Source of the DNA: Auanema rhodensis
Lineage: Eukaryota > Nematoda > Chromadorea > Rhabditida > Rhabditidae
Direction of reading: 5' to 3'
Length of the DNA stretch: 64,000 nucleotides
Assembly (NCBI GenBank): GCA_964057225.1
Contig: OZ059895.1
Span: 1,798,001 to 1,862,000, forward strand
In this document: piece after piece, positions 25,101 through 39,325 of the stretch
Layout of the letters: the number at the start of each line of letters is the position of its first letter
How positions within the stretch are numbered: position 1 is the first letter of the stretch
The notes under the pieces: generated by a model
What the model was told of the DNA's origin: nothing
Databases searched by the model: none
Seen by the model: the letters and a program-made list of their open reading frames with translations, nothing else
Made by a program: the position numbers and the translations under genes

Positions 25101-28100
25101 TGTCAAAATGTTTTTGGAAGCAATGTTGAGTGTACATGGAAACTCAACATACACTAATGCATCATTTTTCAAACGATCATAACTAATTTTTGTATTAAGC
25201 GTTTCTCAATGTAGTATAGTGCATTCGATGCGGATTTTTAAGCTGCGTCGATCTGTGTTATCAGATTTGCGCTAGCTTAAAAATGCACCGAGATATCAAC
25301 TGATATAAGTTCACACTTATATCCTCGATTTTCACCCTGAAGAATTAATTTTTTCGTTGAATAACATCGTCCATCGTCTTTGCCTTAAAAAATGGAATCT
25401 AAAAACATCTACTTTTTGCTAAATTATTTTGAAATTTTTCGAAAAAATTTTTGTCAAAATGTTTTTGGAAGCAATGTTGAGTGTACATGGAAACTCAACA
25501 TACACTAATGCATCATTTTTCAAACGATCATAACTAATTTTTGTATTAAGCGTTTCTCAATGTAGTATAGTGCATTCGATGCGGATTTTTAAGCTGCGTC
25601 GATCTGTGTTATCAGATTTGCGCTAGCTTAAAAATGAACCGAGATATCAACTGATATAAGTTCACACTTATATCCTCGATTTTCACCCTGAAGAATTAAT
25701 TTTTTCGTTGAATAACATCGTCCATCGTCTTTGCCTTGAAAAATGGAATCTAAAAACATCTACTTTTTGCTAAATTATTTTGAAATTTTTCGAAAAAATT
25801 TTTGTCAAAATGTTTTTGGAAGCAATGTTGAGTGTACATGGAAACTCAACATACACTAATGCATCATTTTTCAAACGATTATAACTAATTTTTGTATCAA
25901 GCGTTTCTCAATGTAGTATAGTGCATTCGATGCGGATTTTTAAGCTGCGTCGATCTGTGTTATCAGATTTGCGCTAGCTTAAAAATGCACCGAGATATCA
26001 ACTGATATAAGTTCACACTTATATCCTCGATTTTCACCCTGAAGAATTAATTTTTTCGTTGAATAACATCGTCCATCGTCTTTGCCTTGAAAAATGGAAT
26101 CTAAAAACATCTACTTTTTGCTAAATTATTTTGAAATTTTTCGAAAAAATTTTTGTCAAAATGTTTTTGGAAGCAATGTTGAGTGTACATGGAAACTCAA
26201 CATACACTAATGCATCATTTTTCAAACGATCATAACTAATTTTTGTATTAAACGTTTCTCAATGTAGTATAGTGCATTCGATGCGGATTTTTAAGCTGCG
26301 TCGATCTGTGTTATCAGATTTGCGCTAGCTTAAAAATGCACCGAGATATCAACTGATATAAGTTCACACTTATATCCTCGATTTTCACCCTGAAGAATTA
26401 ATTTTTTCGTTGAATAACATCGTCCATCGTCTTTGCCTTGAAAAATGGAATCTAAAAACATCTACTTTTTGCTAAATTATTTTGAAATTTTTCGAAAAAA
26501 TTTTTGTCAAAATGTTTTTGGAAGCAATGTTGAGTGTACATGGAAACTCAACATACACTAATGCATCATTTTTCAAACGATCATAACAAATTTTGGTATC
26601 AAGCGTTTCTCAATGTAGTATAGTGCATTCGATGCGGATTTTTAAGCTGCGGCAATCTGTGTTATCAGATTTGCGCTAACTTAAAAATGCACCGAGATAT
26701 CAACTGATATAAGTTCACACTTATATCCTCGATTTTCACCCTGAAGAATTAATTTTTTCGTTGAATAACATCGTCCATCGTCTTTGCCTTGAAAAATGGA
26801 ATCTAAAAACATCTACTTTTTGCTAAATTATTTTGAAATTTTTCGAAAAAATTTTTGTCAAAATGTTTTTGGAAGCAATGTTGAGTGTACATGGAAACTC
26901 AACATACACTAATGCATCATTTTTCAAACGATCATAACTAATTTTTGTATTAAGCTTTTCTCAATGTAGTATAGTGCATTCGATGCGGATTTTTAAGCTG
27001 CGTCGATCTGTGTTATCAGATTTGCGCTAGCTTAAAAATGCACCGAGATATCAACTGATATAAGTTCACACTTATATCCTCGATTTTCACCCTGAAGAAT
27101 TAATTTTTTCGTTGAATAACATCGTCCATCGTCTTTGCCTTGAAAAATGGAATCTAAAAACATCTACGTTTTGCTAAATTATTTTGAAATTTTTCGAAAA
27201 AATTTTTGTCAAAATGTTTTTGGAAGCAATGTTGAGTGTACATGGAAACTCAACATACACTAATGCATCATTTTTCAAACGATCATAACAAATTTTGGTA
27301 TCAAGCGTTTCTCAATGTAGTATAGTGCATTCGATGCGGATTTTTAAGCTGCGGCAATCTGTGTTATCAGATTTGCGCTAACTTAAAAATGCACCGAGAT
27401 ATCAACTGATATAAGTTCACACTTATATCCTCGATTTTCACCCTGAAGAATTAATTTTTTCGTTGAATAACATCGTCCATCGTCTTTGCCTTGAAAAATG
27501 GAATCTAAAAACATCTACTTTTTGCTAAATTATTTTGAAATTTTTCGAAAAAATTTTTGTCAAAATGTTTTTGGAAGCAATGTTGAGTGTACATGGAAAC
27601 TCAACATACACTAATGCATCATTTTTCAAACGATCATAACTAATTTTTGTATTAAGCTTTTCTCAATGTAGTATAGTGCATTCGATGCGGATTTTTAAGC
27701 TGCGTCGATCTGTGTTATCAGATTTGCGCTAGCTTAAAAATGCACCGAGATATCAACTGATATAAGTTCACACTTATATCCTCGATTTTCACCCTGAAGA
27801 ATTAATTTTTTCGTTGAATAACATCGTCCATCGTCTTTGCCTTGAAAAATGGAATCTAAAAACATCTACGTTTTGCTAAATTATTTTGAAATTTTTCGAA
27901 AAAATTTTTGTCAAAATGTTTTTGGAAGCAATGTTGAGTGTACATGGAAACTCAACATACACTAATGCATCATTTTTCAAACGATCATAACTAATTTTTG
28001 TATTAAGCGTTTCTCAATGTAGTATAGTGCATTCGATGCGGATTTTTAAGCTGCGTCGATCTGTGTTATCAGATTTGCGCTAGCTTAAAAATGCACCGAG

Positions 28101-29848
28101 ATATCAACTGATATAAGTTCACACTTATATCCTCGATTTTCACCCTGAAGAATTAATTTTTTCGTTGAATAACATCGTCCATCGTCTTTGCCTTAAAAAA
28201 TGGAATCTAAAAACATCTACTTTTTGCTAAATTATTTTGAAATTTTTCGAAAAAATTTTTGTCAAAATGTTTTTGGAAGCAATGTTGAGTGTACATGGAA
28301 ACTCAACATACACTAATGCATCATTTTTCAAACGATCATAACTAATTTTTGTATTAAGCGTTTCTCAATGTAGTATAGTGCATTCGATGCGGATTTTTAA
28401 GCTGCGTCGATCTGTGTTATCAGATTTGCGCTAGCTTAAAAATGAACCGAGATATCAACTGATATAAGTTCACACTTATATCCTCGATTTTCACCCTGAA
28501 GAATTAATTTTTTCGTTGAATAACATCGTCCATCGTCTTTGCCTTGAAAAATGGAATCTAAAAACATCTACTTTTTGCTAAATTATTTTGAAATTTTTCG
28601 AAAAAATTTTAGTCAAAATGTTTTTGGAAGCAATGTTGGGTGTACATGGAAACTCAACATACACTAATGCATCATTTTTCAAACGATCATAACTAATTTT
28701 TGTATTAAGCTTTTCTCAATGTAGTATAGTGCATTCGATGCGGATTTTTAAGCTGCGTCGATCTGTGTTATCAGATTTGCGCTAGCTTAAAAATGCACCG
28801 AGATATCAACTGATATAAGTTCACACTTATATCCTCGATTTTCACCCTGAAGAATTAATTTTTTCGTTGAATAACATCGTCCATCGTCTTTGCCTTGAAA
28901 AATGGAATCTAAAAACATCTACTTTTTGCTAAATTATTTTGAAATTTTTCGAAAAAATTTTTGTCAAAATGTTTTTGGAAGCAATGTTGAGTGTACATGG
29001 AAACTCAACATACACTAATGCATCATTTTTCAAACGATCATAACTAATTTTTGTATTAAGCTTTTCTCAATGTAGTATAGTGCGTTCGATGCGGATTTTC
29101 AAGCTGCGTCGATCTGTGTTATCAGATTTGCGCTAGCTTAAAAATGCACCGAGATATCAACTGATATAAGTTCACACTTATATCCTCGATTTTCACCCTG
29201 AAGAATTAAATTTTTCGTTGAATAACATCGTCCATCGTCTTTGCCTTGAAAAATGGAATCTAAAAACATCTACTTTTTGCTAAATTATTTTGAAATTTTT
29301 CGAAAAAATTTTTGTCAAAATGTTTTTGGAAGCAATGTTGAGTGTACATGGAAACTCAACATACACTAATGCATCATTTTTCAAACGATCATAACTAATT
29401 TTTGTATTAAGCTTTTCTCAATGTAGTATAGTGCATTCGATGCGGATTTTTAAGCTGCGTCGATCTGTGTTATCAGATTTGCGCTAGCTTAAAAATGCAC
29501 CGAGATATCAACTGATATAAGTTCACACTTATATCCTCGATTTTCACCCTGAAGAATTAATTTTTTCGTTGAATAACATCGTCCATCGTCTTTGCCTTGA
29601 AAAATGGAATCTAAAAACATCTACTTTTTGCTAAATTATTTTGAAATTTTTCGAAAAAATTTTTGTCAAAATGTTTTTGGAAGCAATGTTGAGTGTACAT
29701 GGAAACTCAACATACACTAATGCATCATTTTTCAAACGATCATAACTAATTTTTGTATTAAGCTTTTCTCAATGTAGTATAGTGCATTCGATGCGGATTT
29801 TTAAGCTGCGTCGATCTGTGTTATCAGATTTGCGCTAGCTTAAAAATG
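22127..29848 (+). repeat. 22-monomer higher-order block, copy 1 (7722 bp)
   Basis: Types are: A (102A), B (1A and 244T), C (265A), D (250A, 257G, 262C, 314G, 316A, 341A), E (267T), F (128G), X (167A and 195G), G (G at 289, C at 305) and H (64A). The order is A B C D E F D E F, then A B C D E F/D E F, then A X G H E. F/D is a chimera starting as F and ending as D (27041-27391). The first nine monomers form a 9-mer with an internal D-E-F repeat. The second group is an 8-monomer version. The whole order recurs immediately downstream. Confidence 0.82.
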
Positions 29849-32800
29849 CACCGAGATATCAACTGATATAAGTTCACACTTATATCCTCGATTTTCACCC
29901 TGAAGAATTAATTTTTTCGTTGAATAACATCGTCCATCGTCTTTGCCTTAAAAAATGGAATCTAAAAACATCTACTTTTTGCTAAATTATTTTGAAATTT
30001 TTCGAAAAAATTTTTGTCAAAATGTTTTTGGAAGCAATGTTGAGTGTACATGGAAACTCAACATACACTAATGCATCATTTTTCAAACGATCATAACTAA
30101 TTTTTGTATTAAGCGTTTCTCAATGTAGTATAGTGCATTCGATGCGGATTTTTAAGCTGCGTCGATCTGTGTTATCAGATTTGCGCTAGCTTAAAAATGA
30201 ACCGAGATATCAACTGATATAAGTTCACACTTATATCCTCGATTTTCACCCTGAAGAATTAATTTTTTCGTTGAATAACATCGTCCATCGTCTTTGCCTT
30301 GAAAAATGGAATCTAAAAACATCTACTTTTTGCTAAATTATTTTGAAATTTTTCGAAAAAATTTTTGTCAAAATGTTTTTGGAAGCAATGTTGAGTGTAC
30401 ATGGAAACTCAACATACACTAATGCATCATTTTTCAAACGATTATAACTAATTTTTGTATTAAGCGTTTCTCAATGTAGTATAGTGCATTCGATGCGGAT
30501 TTTTAAGCTGCGTCGATCTGTGTTATCAGATTTGCGCTATCTTAAAAATGCACCGAGATATCAACTGATATAAGTTCACACTTATATCCTCGATTTTCAC
30601 CCTGAAGAATTAATTTTTTCGTTGAATAACATCGTCCATCGTCTTTGCCTTGAAAAATGGAATCTAAAAACATCTACTTTTTGCTAAATTATTTTGAAAT
30701 TTTTCGAAAAAATTTTTGTCAAAATGTTTTTGGAAGCAATGTTGAGTGTACATGGAAACTCAACATACACTAATGCATCATTTTTCAAACGATCATAACT
30801 AATTTTTGTATTAAACGTTTCTCAATGTAGTATAGTGCATTCGATGCGGATTTTTAAGCTGCGTCGATCTGTGTTATCAGATTTGCGCTAGCTTAAAAAT
30901 GCACCGAGATATCAACTGATATAAGTTCACACTTATATCCTCGATTTTCACCCTGAAGAATTAATTTTTTCGTTGAATAACATCGTCCATCGTCTTTGCC
31001 TTGAAAAATGGAATCTAAAAACATCTACTTTTTGCTAAATTATTTTGAAATTTTTCGAAAAAATTTTTGTCAAAATGTTTTTGGAAGCAATGTTGAGTGT
31101 ACATGGAAACTCAACATACACTAATGCATCATTTTTCAAACGATCATAACAAATTTTGGTATCAAGCGTTTCTCAATGTAGTATAGTGCATTCGATGCGG
31201 ATTTTTAAGCTGCGGCAATCTGTGTTATCAGATTTGCGCTAACTTAAAAATGCACCGAGATATCAACTGATATAAGTTCACACTTATATCCTCGATTTTC
31301 ACCCTGAAGAATTAATTTTTTCGTTGAATAACATCGTCCATCGTCTTTGCCTTGAAAAATGGAATCTAAAAACATCTACTTTTTGCTAAATTATTTTGAA
31401 ATTTTTCGAAAAAATTTTTGTCAAAATGTTTTTGGAAGCAATGTTGAGTGTACATGGAAACTCAACATACACTAATGCATCATTTTTCAAACGATCATAA
31501 CTAATTTTTGTATTAAGCTTTTCTCAATGTAGTATAGTGCATTCGATGCGGATTTTTAAGCTGCGTCGATCTGTGTTATCAGATTTGCGCTAGCTTAAAA
31601 ATGCACCGAGATATCAACTGATATAAGTTCACACTTATATCCTCGATTTTCACCCTGAAGAATTAATTTTTTCGTTGAATAACATCGTCCATCGTCTTTG
31701 CCTTGAAAAATGGAATCTAAAAACATCTACGTTTTGCTAAATTATTTTGAAATTTTTCGAAAAAATTTTTGTCAAAATGTTTTTGGAAGCAATGTTGAGT
31801 GTACATGGAAACTCAACATACACTAATGCATCATTTTTCAAACGATCATAACTAATTTTTGTATTAAACGTTTCTCAATGTAGTATAGTGCATTCGATGC
31901 GGATTTTTAAGCTGCGTCGATCTGTGTTATCAGATTTGCGCTAGCTTAAAAATGCACCGAGATATCAACTGATATAAGTTCACACTTATATCCTCGATTT
32001 TCACCCTGAAGAATTAATTTTTTCGTTGAATAACATCGTCCATCGTCTTTGCCTTGAAAAATGGAATCTAAAAACATCTACTTTTTGCTAAATTATTTTG
32101 AAATTTTTCGAAAAAATTTTTGTCAAAATGTTTTTGGAAGCAATGTTGAGTGTACATGGAAACTCAACAAACACTAATGCATCATTTTTCAAACGATCAT
32201 AACAAATTTTGGTATCAAGCGTTTCTCAATGTAGTATAGTGCATTCGATGCGGATTTTTAAGCTGCGGCAATCTGTGTTATCAGATTTGCGCTAACTTAA
32301 AAATGCACCGAGATATCAACTGATATAAGTTCACACTTATATCCTCGATTTTCACCCTGAACAATTAATTTTTTCGTTGAATAACATCGTCCATCGTCTT
32401 TGCCTTGAAAAATGGAATCTAAAAACATCTACTTTTTGCTAAATTATTTTGAAATTTTTCGAAAAAATTTTTGTCAAAATGTTTTTGGAAGCAATGTTGA
32501 GTGTACATGGAAACTCAACATACACTAATGCATCATTTTTCAAACGATCATAACTAATTTTTGTATTAAGCTTTTCTCAATGTAGTATAGTGCATTCGAT
32601 GCGGATTTTTAAGCTGCGTCGATCTGTGTTATCAGATTTGCGCTAGCTTAAAAATGCACCGAGATATCAACTGATATAAGTTCACACTTATATCCTCGAT
32701 TTTCACCCTGAAGAATTAATTTTTTCGTTGAATAACATCGTCCATCGTCTTTGCCTTGAAAAATGGAATCTAAAAACATCTACGTTTTGCTAAATTATTT

Positions 32801-35800
32801 TGAAATTTTTCGAAAAAATTTTTGTCAAAATGTTTTTGGAAGCAATGTTGAGTGTACATGGAAACTCAACATACACTAATGCATCATTTTTCAAACGATC
32901 ATAACTAATTTTTGTATTAAGCGTTTCTCAATGTAGTATAGTGCATTCGATGCGGATTTTTAAGCTGCGTCGATCTGTGTTATCAGATTTGCGCTAGCTT
33001 AAAAATGCACCGAGATATCAACTGATATAAGTTCACACTTATATCCTCGATTTTCACCCTGAAGAATTAATTTTTTCGTTGAATAACATCGTCCATCGTC
33101 TTTGCCTTAAAAAATGGAATCTAAAAACATCTACTTTTTGCTAAATTATTTTGAAATTTTTCGAAAAAATTTTTGTCAAAATGTTTTTGGAAGCAATGTT
33201 GAGTGTACATGGAAACTCAACATACACTAATGCATCATTTTTCAAACGATCATAACTAATTTTTGTATTAAGCGTTTCTCAATGTAGTATAGTGCATTCG
33301 ATGCGGATTTTTAAGCTGCGTCGATCTGTGTTATCAGATTTGCGCTAGCTTAAAAATGAACCGAGATATCAACTGATATAAGTTCACACTTATATCCTCG
33401 ATTTTCACCCTGAAGAATTAATTTTTTCGTTGAATAACATCGTCCATCGTCTTTGCCTTGAAAAATGGAATCTAAAAACATCTACTTTTTGCTAAATTAT
33501 TTTGAAATTTTTCGAAAAAATTTTTGTCAAAATGTTTTTGGAAGCAATGTTGAGTGTACATGGAAACTCAACATACACTAATGCATCATTTTTCAAACGA
33601 TTATAACTAATTTTTGTATCAAGCGTTTCTCAATGTAGTATAGTGCATTCGATGCGGATTTTTAAGCTGCGTCGATCTGTGTTATCAGATTTGCGCTAGC
33701 TTAAAAATGCACCGAGATATCAACTGATATAAGTTCACACTTATATCCTCGATTTTCACCCTGAAGAATTAATTTTTTCGTTGAATAACATCGTCCATCG
33801 TCTTTGCCTTGAAAAATGGAATCTAAAAACATCTACTTTTTGCTAAATTATTTTGAAATTTTTCGAAAAAATTTTTGTCAAAATGTTTTTGGAAGCAATG
33901 TTGAGTGTACATGGAAACTCAACATACACTAATGCATCATTTTTCAAACGATCATAACTAATTTTTGTATTAAACGTTTCTCAATGTAGTATAGTGCATT
34001 CGATGCGGATTTTTAAGCTGCGTCGATCTGTGTTATCAGATTTGCGCTAGCTTAAAAATGCACCGAGATATCAACTGATATAAGTTCACACTTATATCCT
34101 CGATTTTCACCCTGAAGAATTAATTTTTTCGTTGAATAACATCGTCCATCGTCTTTGCCTTGAAAAATGGAATCTAAAAACATCTACTTTTTGCTAAATT
34201 ATTTTGAAATTTTTCGAAAAAATTTTTGTCAAAATGTTTTTGGAAGCAATGTTGAGTGTACATGGAAACTCAACATACACTAATGCATCATTTTTCAAAC
34301 GATCATAACAAATTTTGGTATCAAGCGTTTCTCAATGTAGTATAGTGCATTCGATGCGGATTTTTAAGCTGCGGCAATCTGTGTTATCAGATTTGCGCTA
34401 ACTTAAAAATGCACCGAGATATCAACTGATATAAGTTCACACTTATATCCTCGATTTTCACCCTGAAGAATTAATTTTTTCGTTGAATAACATCGTCCAT
34501 CGTCTTTGCCTTGAAAAATGGAATCTAAAAACATCTACTTTTTGCTAAATTATTTTGAAATTTTTCGAAAAAATTTTTGTCAAAATGTTTTTGGAAGCAA
34601 TGTTGAGTGTACATGGAAACTCAACATACACTAATGCATCATTTTTCAAACGATCATAACTAATTTTTGTATTAAGCTTTTCTCAATGTAGTATAGTGCA
34701 TTCGATGCGGATTTTTAAGCTGCGGCAATCTGTGTTATCAGATTTGCGCTAACTTAAAAATGCACCGAGATATCAACTGATATAAGTTCACACTTATATC
34801 CTCGATTTTCACCCTGAAGAATTAATTTTTTCGTTGAATAACATCGTCCATCGTCTTTGCCTTGAAAAATGGAATCTAAAAACATCTACTTTTTGCTAAA
34901 TTATTTTGAAATTTTTCGAAAAAATTTTTGTCAAAATGTTTTTGGAAGCAATGTTGAGTGTACATGGAAACTCAACATACACTAATGCATCATTTTTCAA
35001 ACGATCATAACTAATTTTTGTATTAAGCTTTTCTCAATGTAGTATAGTGCATTCGATGCGGATTTTTAAGCTGCGTCGATCTGTGTTATCAGATTTGCGC
35101 TAGCTTAAAAATGCACCGAGATATCAACTGATATAAGTTCACACTTATATCCTCGATTTTCACCCTGAAGAATTAATTTTTTCGTTGAATAACATCGTCC
35201 ATCGTCTTTGCCTTGAAAAATGGAATCTAAAAACATCTACGTTTTGCTAAATTATTTTGAAATTTTTCGAAAAAATTTTTGTCAAAATGTTTTTGGAAGC
35301 AATGTTGAGTGTACATGGAAACTCAACATACACTAATGCATCATTTTTCAAACGATCATAACTAATTTTTGTATTAAGCGTTTCTCAATGTAGTATAGTG
35401 CATTCGATGCGGATTTTTAAGCTGCGTCGATCTGTGTTATCAGATTTGCGCTAGCTTAAAAATGCACCGAGATATCAACTGATATAAGTTCACACTTATA
35501 TCCTCGATTTTCACCCTGAAGAATTAATTTTTTCGTTGAATAACATCGTCCATCGTCTTTGCCTTGAAAAATGGAATCTAAAAACATCTACTTTTTGCTA
35601 AATTATTTTGAAATTTTTCGAAAAAATTTTAGTCAAAATGTTTTTGGAAGCAATGTTGGGTGTACATGGAAACTCAACATACACTAATGCATCATTTTTC
35701 AAACGATCATAACTAATTTTTGTATTAAGCTTTTCTCAATGTAGTATAGTGCATTCGATGCGGATTTTTAAGCTGCGTCGATCTGTGTTATCAGATTTGC

Positions 35801-36517
35801 GCTAGCTTAAAAATGCACCGAGATATCAACTGATATAAGTTCACACTTATATCCTCGATTTTCACCCTGAAGAATTAATTTTTTCGTTGAATAACATCGT
35901 CCATCGTCTTTGCCTTGAAAAATGGAATCTAAAAACATCTACTTTTTGCTAAATTATTTTGAAATTTTTCGAAAAAATTTTTGTCAAAATGTTTTTGGAA
36001 GCAATGTTGAGTGTACATGGAAACTCAACATACACTAATGCATCATTTTTCAAACGATCATAACTAATTTTTGTATTAAGCTTTTCTCAATGTAGTATAG
36101 TGCGTTCGATGCGGATTTTCAAGCTGCGTCGATCTGTGTTATCAGATTTGCGCTAGCTTAAAAATGCACCGAGATATCAACTGATATAAGTTCACACTTA
36201 TATCCTCGATTTTCACCCTGAAGAATTAAATTTTTCGTTGAATAACATCGTCCATCGTCTTTGCCTTGAAAAATGGAATCTAAAAACATCTACTTTTTGC
36301 TAAATTATTTTGAAATTTTTCGAAAAAATTTTTGTCAAAATGTTTTTGGAAGCAATGTTGAGTGTACATGGAAACTCAACATACACTAATGCATCATTTT
36401 TCAAACGATCATAACTAATTTTTGTATTAAGCGTTTCTCAATGTAGTATAGTGCATTCGATGCGGATTTTTAAGCTGCGTCGATCTGTGTTATCAGATTT
36501 GCGCTAGCTTAAAAATG
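29849..36517 (+). repeat. Higher-order block, copy 2, a 19-monomer derivative (6669 bp)
   Basis: The order is A B C D E F D E F, then A B C D E/D E F, then X G H. Details match copy 1 at a distance of 22 monomers: the first F also carries 265A in both, the second B has 262C in both, and the first B has 262T in both. Relative to copy 1, one monomer is lost at an E/D chimera (34412-34762), the A before X is lost, and the terminal E is absent. H here ends with 267G rather than 267T. Private changes include 341T (30200 copy), 216A (31955 copy) and 57C (32306 copy). Confidence 0.82.
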
Positions 36518-37921
36518 CACCGAGATATCAACTGATATAAGTTCACACTTATATCCTCGATTTTCACCCTGAAGAATTAATTTTTTCGTTGAATAACATC
36601 GTCCATCGTCTTTGCCTTGTAAAATGGAATCTAAAAACATCTACTTTTTGCTAAATTATTTTGAAATTTTTCGAAAAAATTTTTGTCAAAATGTTTTTGG
36701 AAGCAATGTTGAGTGTACATGGAAACTCAACATACACTAATGCATCATTTTTCAAACGATCATAACTAATTTTTGTATTAAGCTTTTCTCAATGTAGTAT
36801 AGTGCATTCGATGCGGATTTTTAAGCTGCGTCGATCTGTGTTATCAGATTTGCGCTAGCTTAAAAATGCACCGAGATATCAACTGATATAAGTTCACACT
36901 TATATCCTCGATTTTCACCCTGAAGAATTAATTTTTTCGTTGAATAACATCGTCCATCGTCTTTGCCTTGAAAAATGGAATCTAAAAACATCTACTTTTT
37001 GCTAAATTATTTTGAAATTTTTCGAAAAAATTTTTGTCAAAATGTTTTTGGAAGCAATGTTGAGTGTACATGGAAACTCAACATACACTAATGCATCATT
37101 TTTCAAACGATCATAACTAATTTTTGTATTAAGCTTTTCTCAATGTAGTATAGTGCATTCGATGCGGATTTTTAAGCTGCGTCGATCTGTGTTATCAGAT
37201 TTGCGCTAGCTTAAAAATGCACCGAGATATCAACTGATATAAGTTCACACTTATATCCTCGATTTTCACCCTGAAGAATTAATTTTTTCGTTGAATAACA
37301 TTGTCCATCGTCTTTGCCTTGAAAAATGGAATCTAAAAACATCTACTTTTTGCTAAATTATTTTGAAATTTTTCGAAAAAATTTTTGTCAAAATGTTTTT
37401 GGAAGCAATGTTGAGTGTACATGGAAACTCAACATACACTAATGCATCATTTTTCAAACGATCATAACTAATTTTTGTATTAAGCGTTTCTCAATGTAGT
37501 ATAGTGCATTCGATGCGGATTTTTAAGCTGCGTCGATCTGTGTTATCAGATTTGCGCTAGCTTAAAAATGCACCGAGATATCAACTGATATAAGTTCACA
37601 CTTATATCCTCGATTTTCACCCTGAAGAATTAATTTTTTCGTTGAATAACATTGTCCATCGTCTTTGCCTTGAAAAATGGAATCTAAAAACATCTACTTT
37701 TTGCTAAATTATTTTGAAATTTTTCGAAAAAATTTTTGTCAAAATGTTTTTGGAAGCAATGTTGAGTGTACATGGAAACTCAACATACACTAATGCATCA
37801 TTTTTCAAACGATCATAACTAATTTTTGTATTAAGCGTTTCTCAATGTAGTATAGTGCATTCGATGCGGATTTTTAAGCTGCGTCGATCTGTGTTATCAG
37901 ATTTGCGCTAGCTTAAAAATG
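36518..37921 (+). repeat. Four-monomer higher-order unit, copy 1 (1404 bp)
   Basis: The order is 103T with 267T; 83C with 267T; 83T; 83T. The last two copies look identical to each other. The same four-copy order follows directly and appears a third time at 40730-42133. Confidence 0.85.
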
Positions 37922-39325
37922 CACCGAGATATCAACTGATATAAGTTCACACTTATATCCTCGATTTTCACCCTGAAGAATTAATTTTTTCGTTGAATAA
38001 CATCGTCCATCGTCTTTGCCTTGTAAAATGGAATCTAAAAACATCTACTTTTTGCTAAATTATTTTGAAATTTTTCGAAAAAATTTTTGTCAAAATGTTT
38101 TTGGAAGCAATGTTGAGTGTACATGGAAACTCAACATACACTAATGCATCATTTTTCAAACGATCATAACTAATTTTTGTATTAAGCTTTTCTCAATGTA
38201 GTATAGTGCATTCGATGCGGATTTTTAAGCTGCGTCGATCTGTGTTATCAGATTTGCGCTAGCTTAAAAATGCACCGAGATATCAACTGATATAAGTTCA
38301 CACTTATATCCTCGATTTTCACCCTGAAGAATTAATTTTTTCGTTGAATAACATCGTCCATCGTCTTTGCCTTGAAAAATGGAATCTAAAAACATCTACT
38401 TTTTGCTAAATTATTTTGAAATTTTTCGAAAAAATTTTTGTCAAAATGTTTTTGGAAGCAATGTTGAGTGTACATGGAAACTCAACATACACTAATGCAT
38501 CATTTTTCAAACGATCATAACTAATTTTTGTATTAAGCTTTTCTCAATGTAGTATAGTGCATTCGATGCGGATTTTTAAGCTGCGTCGATCTGTGTTATC
38601 AGATTTGCGCTAGCTTAAAAATGCACCGAGATATCAACTGATATAAGTTCACACTTATATCCTCGATTTTCACCCTGAAGAATTAATTTTTTCGTTGAAT
38701 AACATTGTCCATCGTCTTTGCCTTGAAAAATGGAATCTAAAAACATCTACTTTTTGCTAAATTATTTTGAAATTTTTCGAAAAAATTTTTGTCAAAATGT
38801 TTTTGGAAGCAATGTTGAGTGTACATGGAAACTCAACATACACTAATGCATCATTTTTCAAACGATCATAACTAATTTTTGTATTAAGCGTTTCTCAATG
38901 TAGTATAGTGCATTCGATGCGGATTTTTAAGCTGCGTCGATCTGTGTTATCAGATTTGCGCTAGCTTAAAAATGCACCGAGATATCAACTGATATAAGTT
39001 CACACTTATATCCTCGATTTTCACCCTGAAGAATTAATTTTTTCGTTGAATAACATTGTCCATCGTCTTTGCCTTGAAAAATGGAATCTAAAAACATCTA
39101 CTTTTTGCTAAATTATTTTGAAATTTTTCGAAAAAATTTTTGTCAAAATGTTTTTGGAAGCAATGTTGAGTGTACATGGAAACTCAACATACACTAATGC
39201 ATCATTTTTCAAACGATCATAACTAATTTTTGTATTAAGCGTTTCTCAATGTAGTATAGTGCATTCGATGCGGATTTTTAAGCTGCGTCGATCTGTGTTA
39301 TCAGATTTGCGCTAGCTTAAAAATG
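37922..39325 (+). repeat. Four-monomer higher-order unit, copy 2 (1404 bp)
   Basis: All diagnostic sites match 36518-37921 in order, including the uncommon 103T in the first monomer. Confidence 0.85.
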
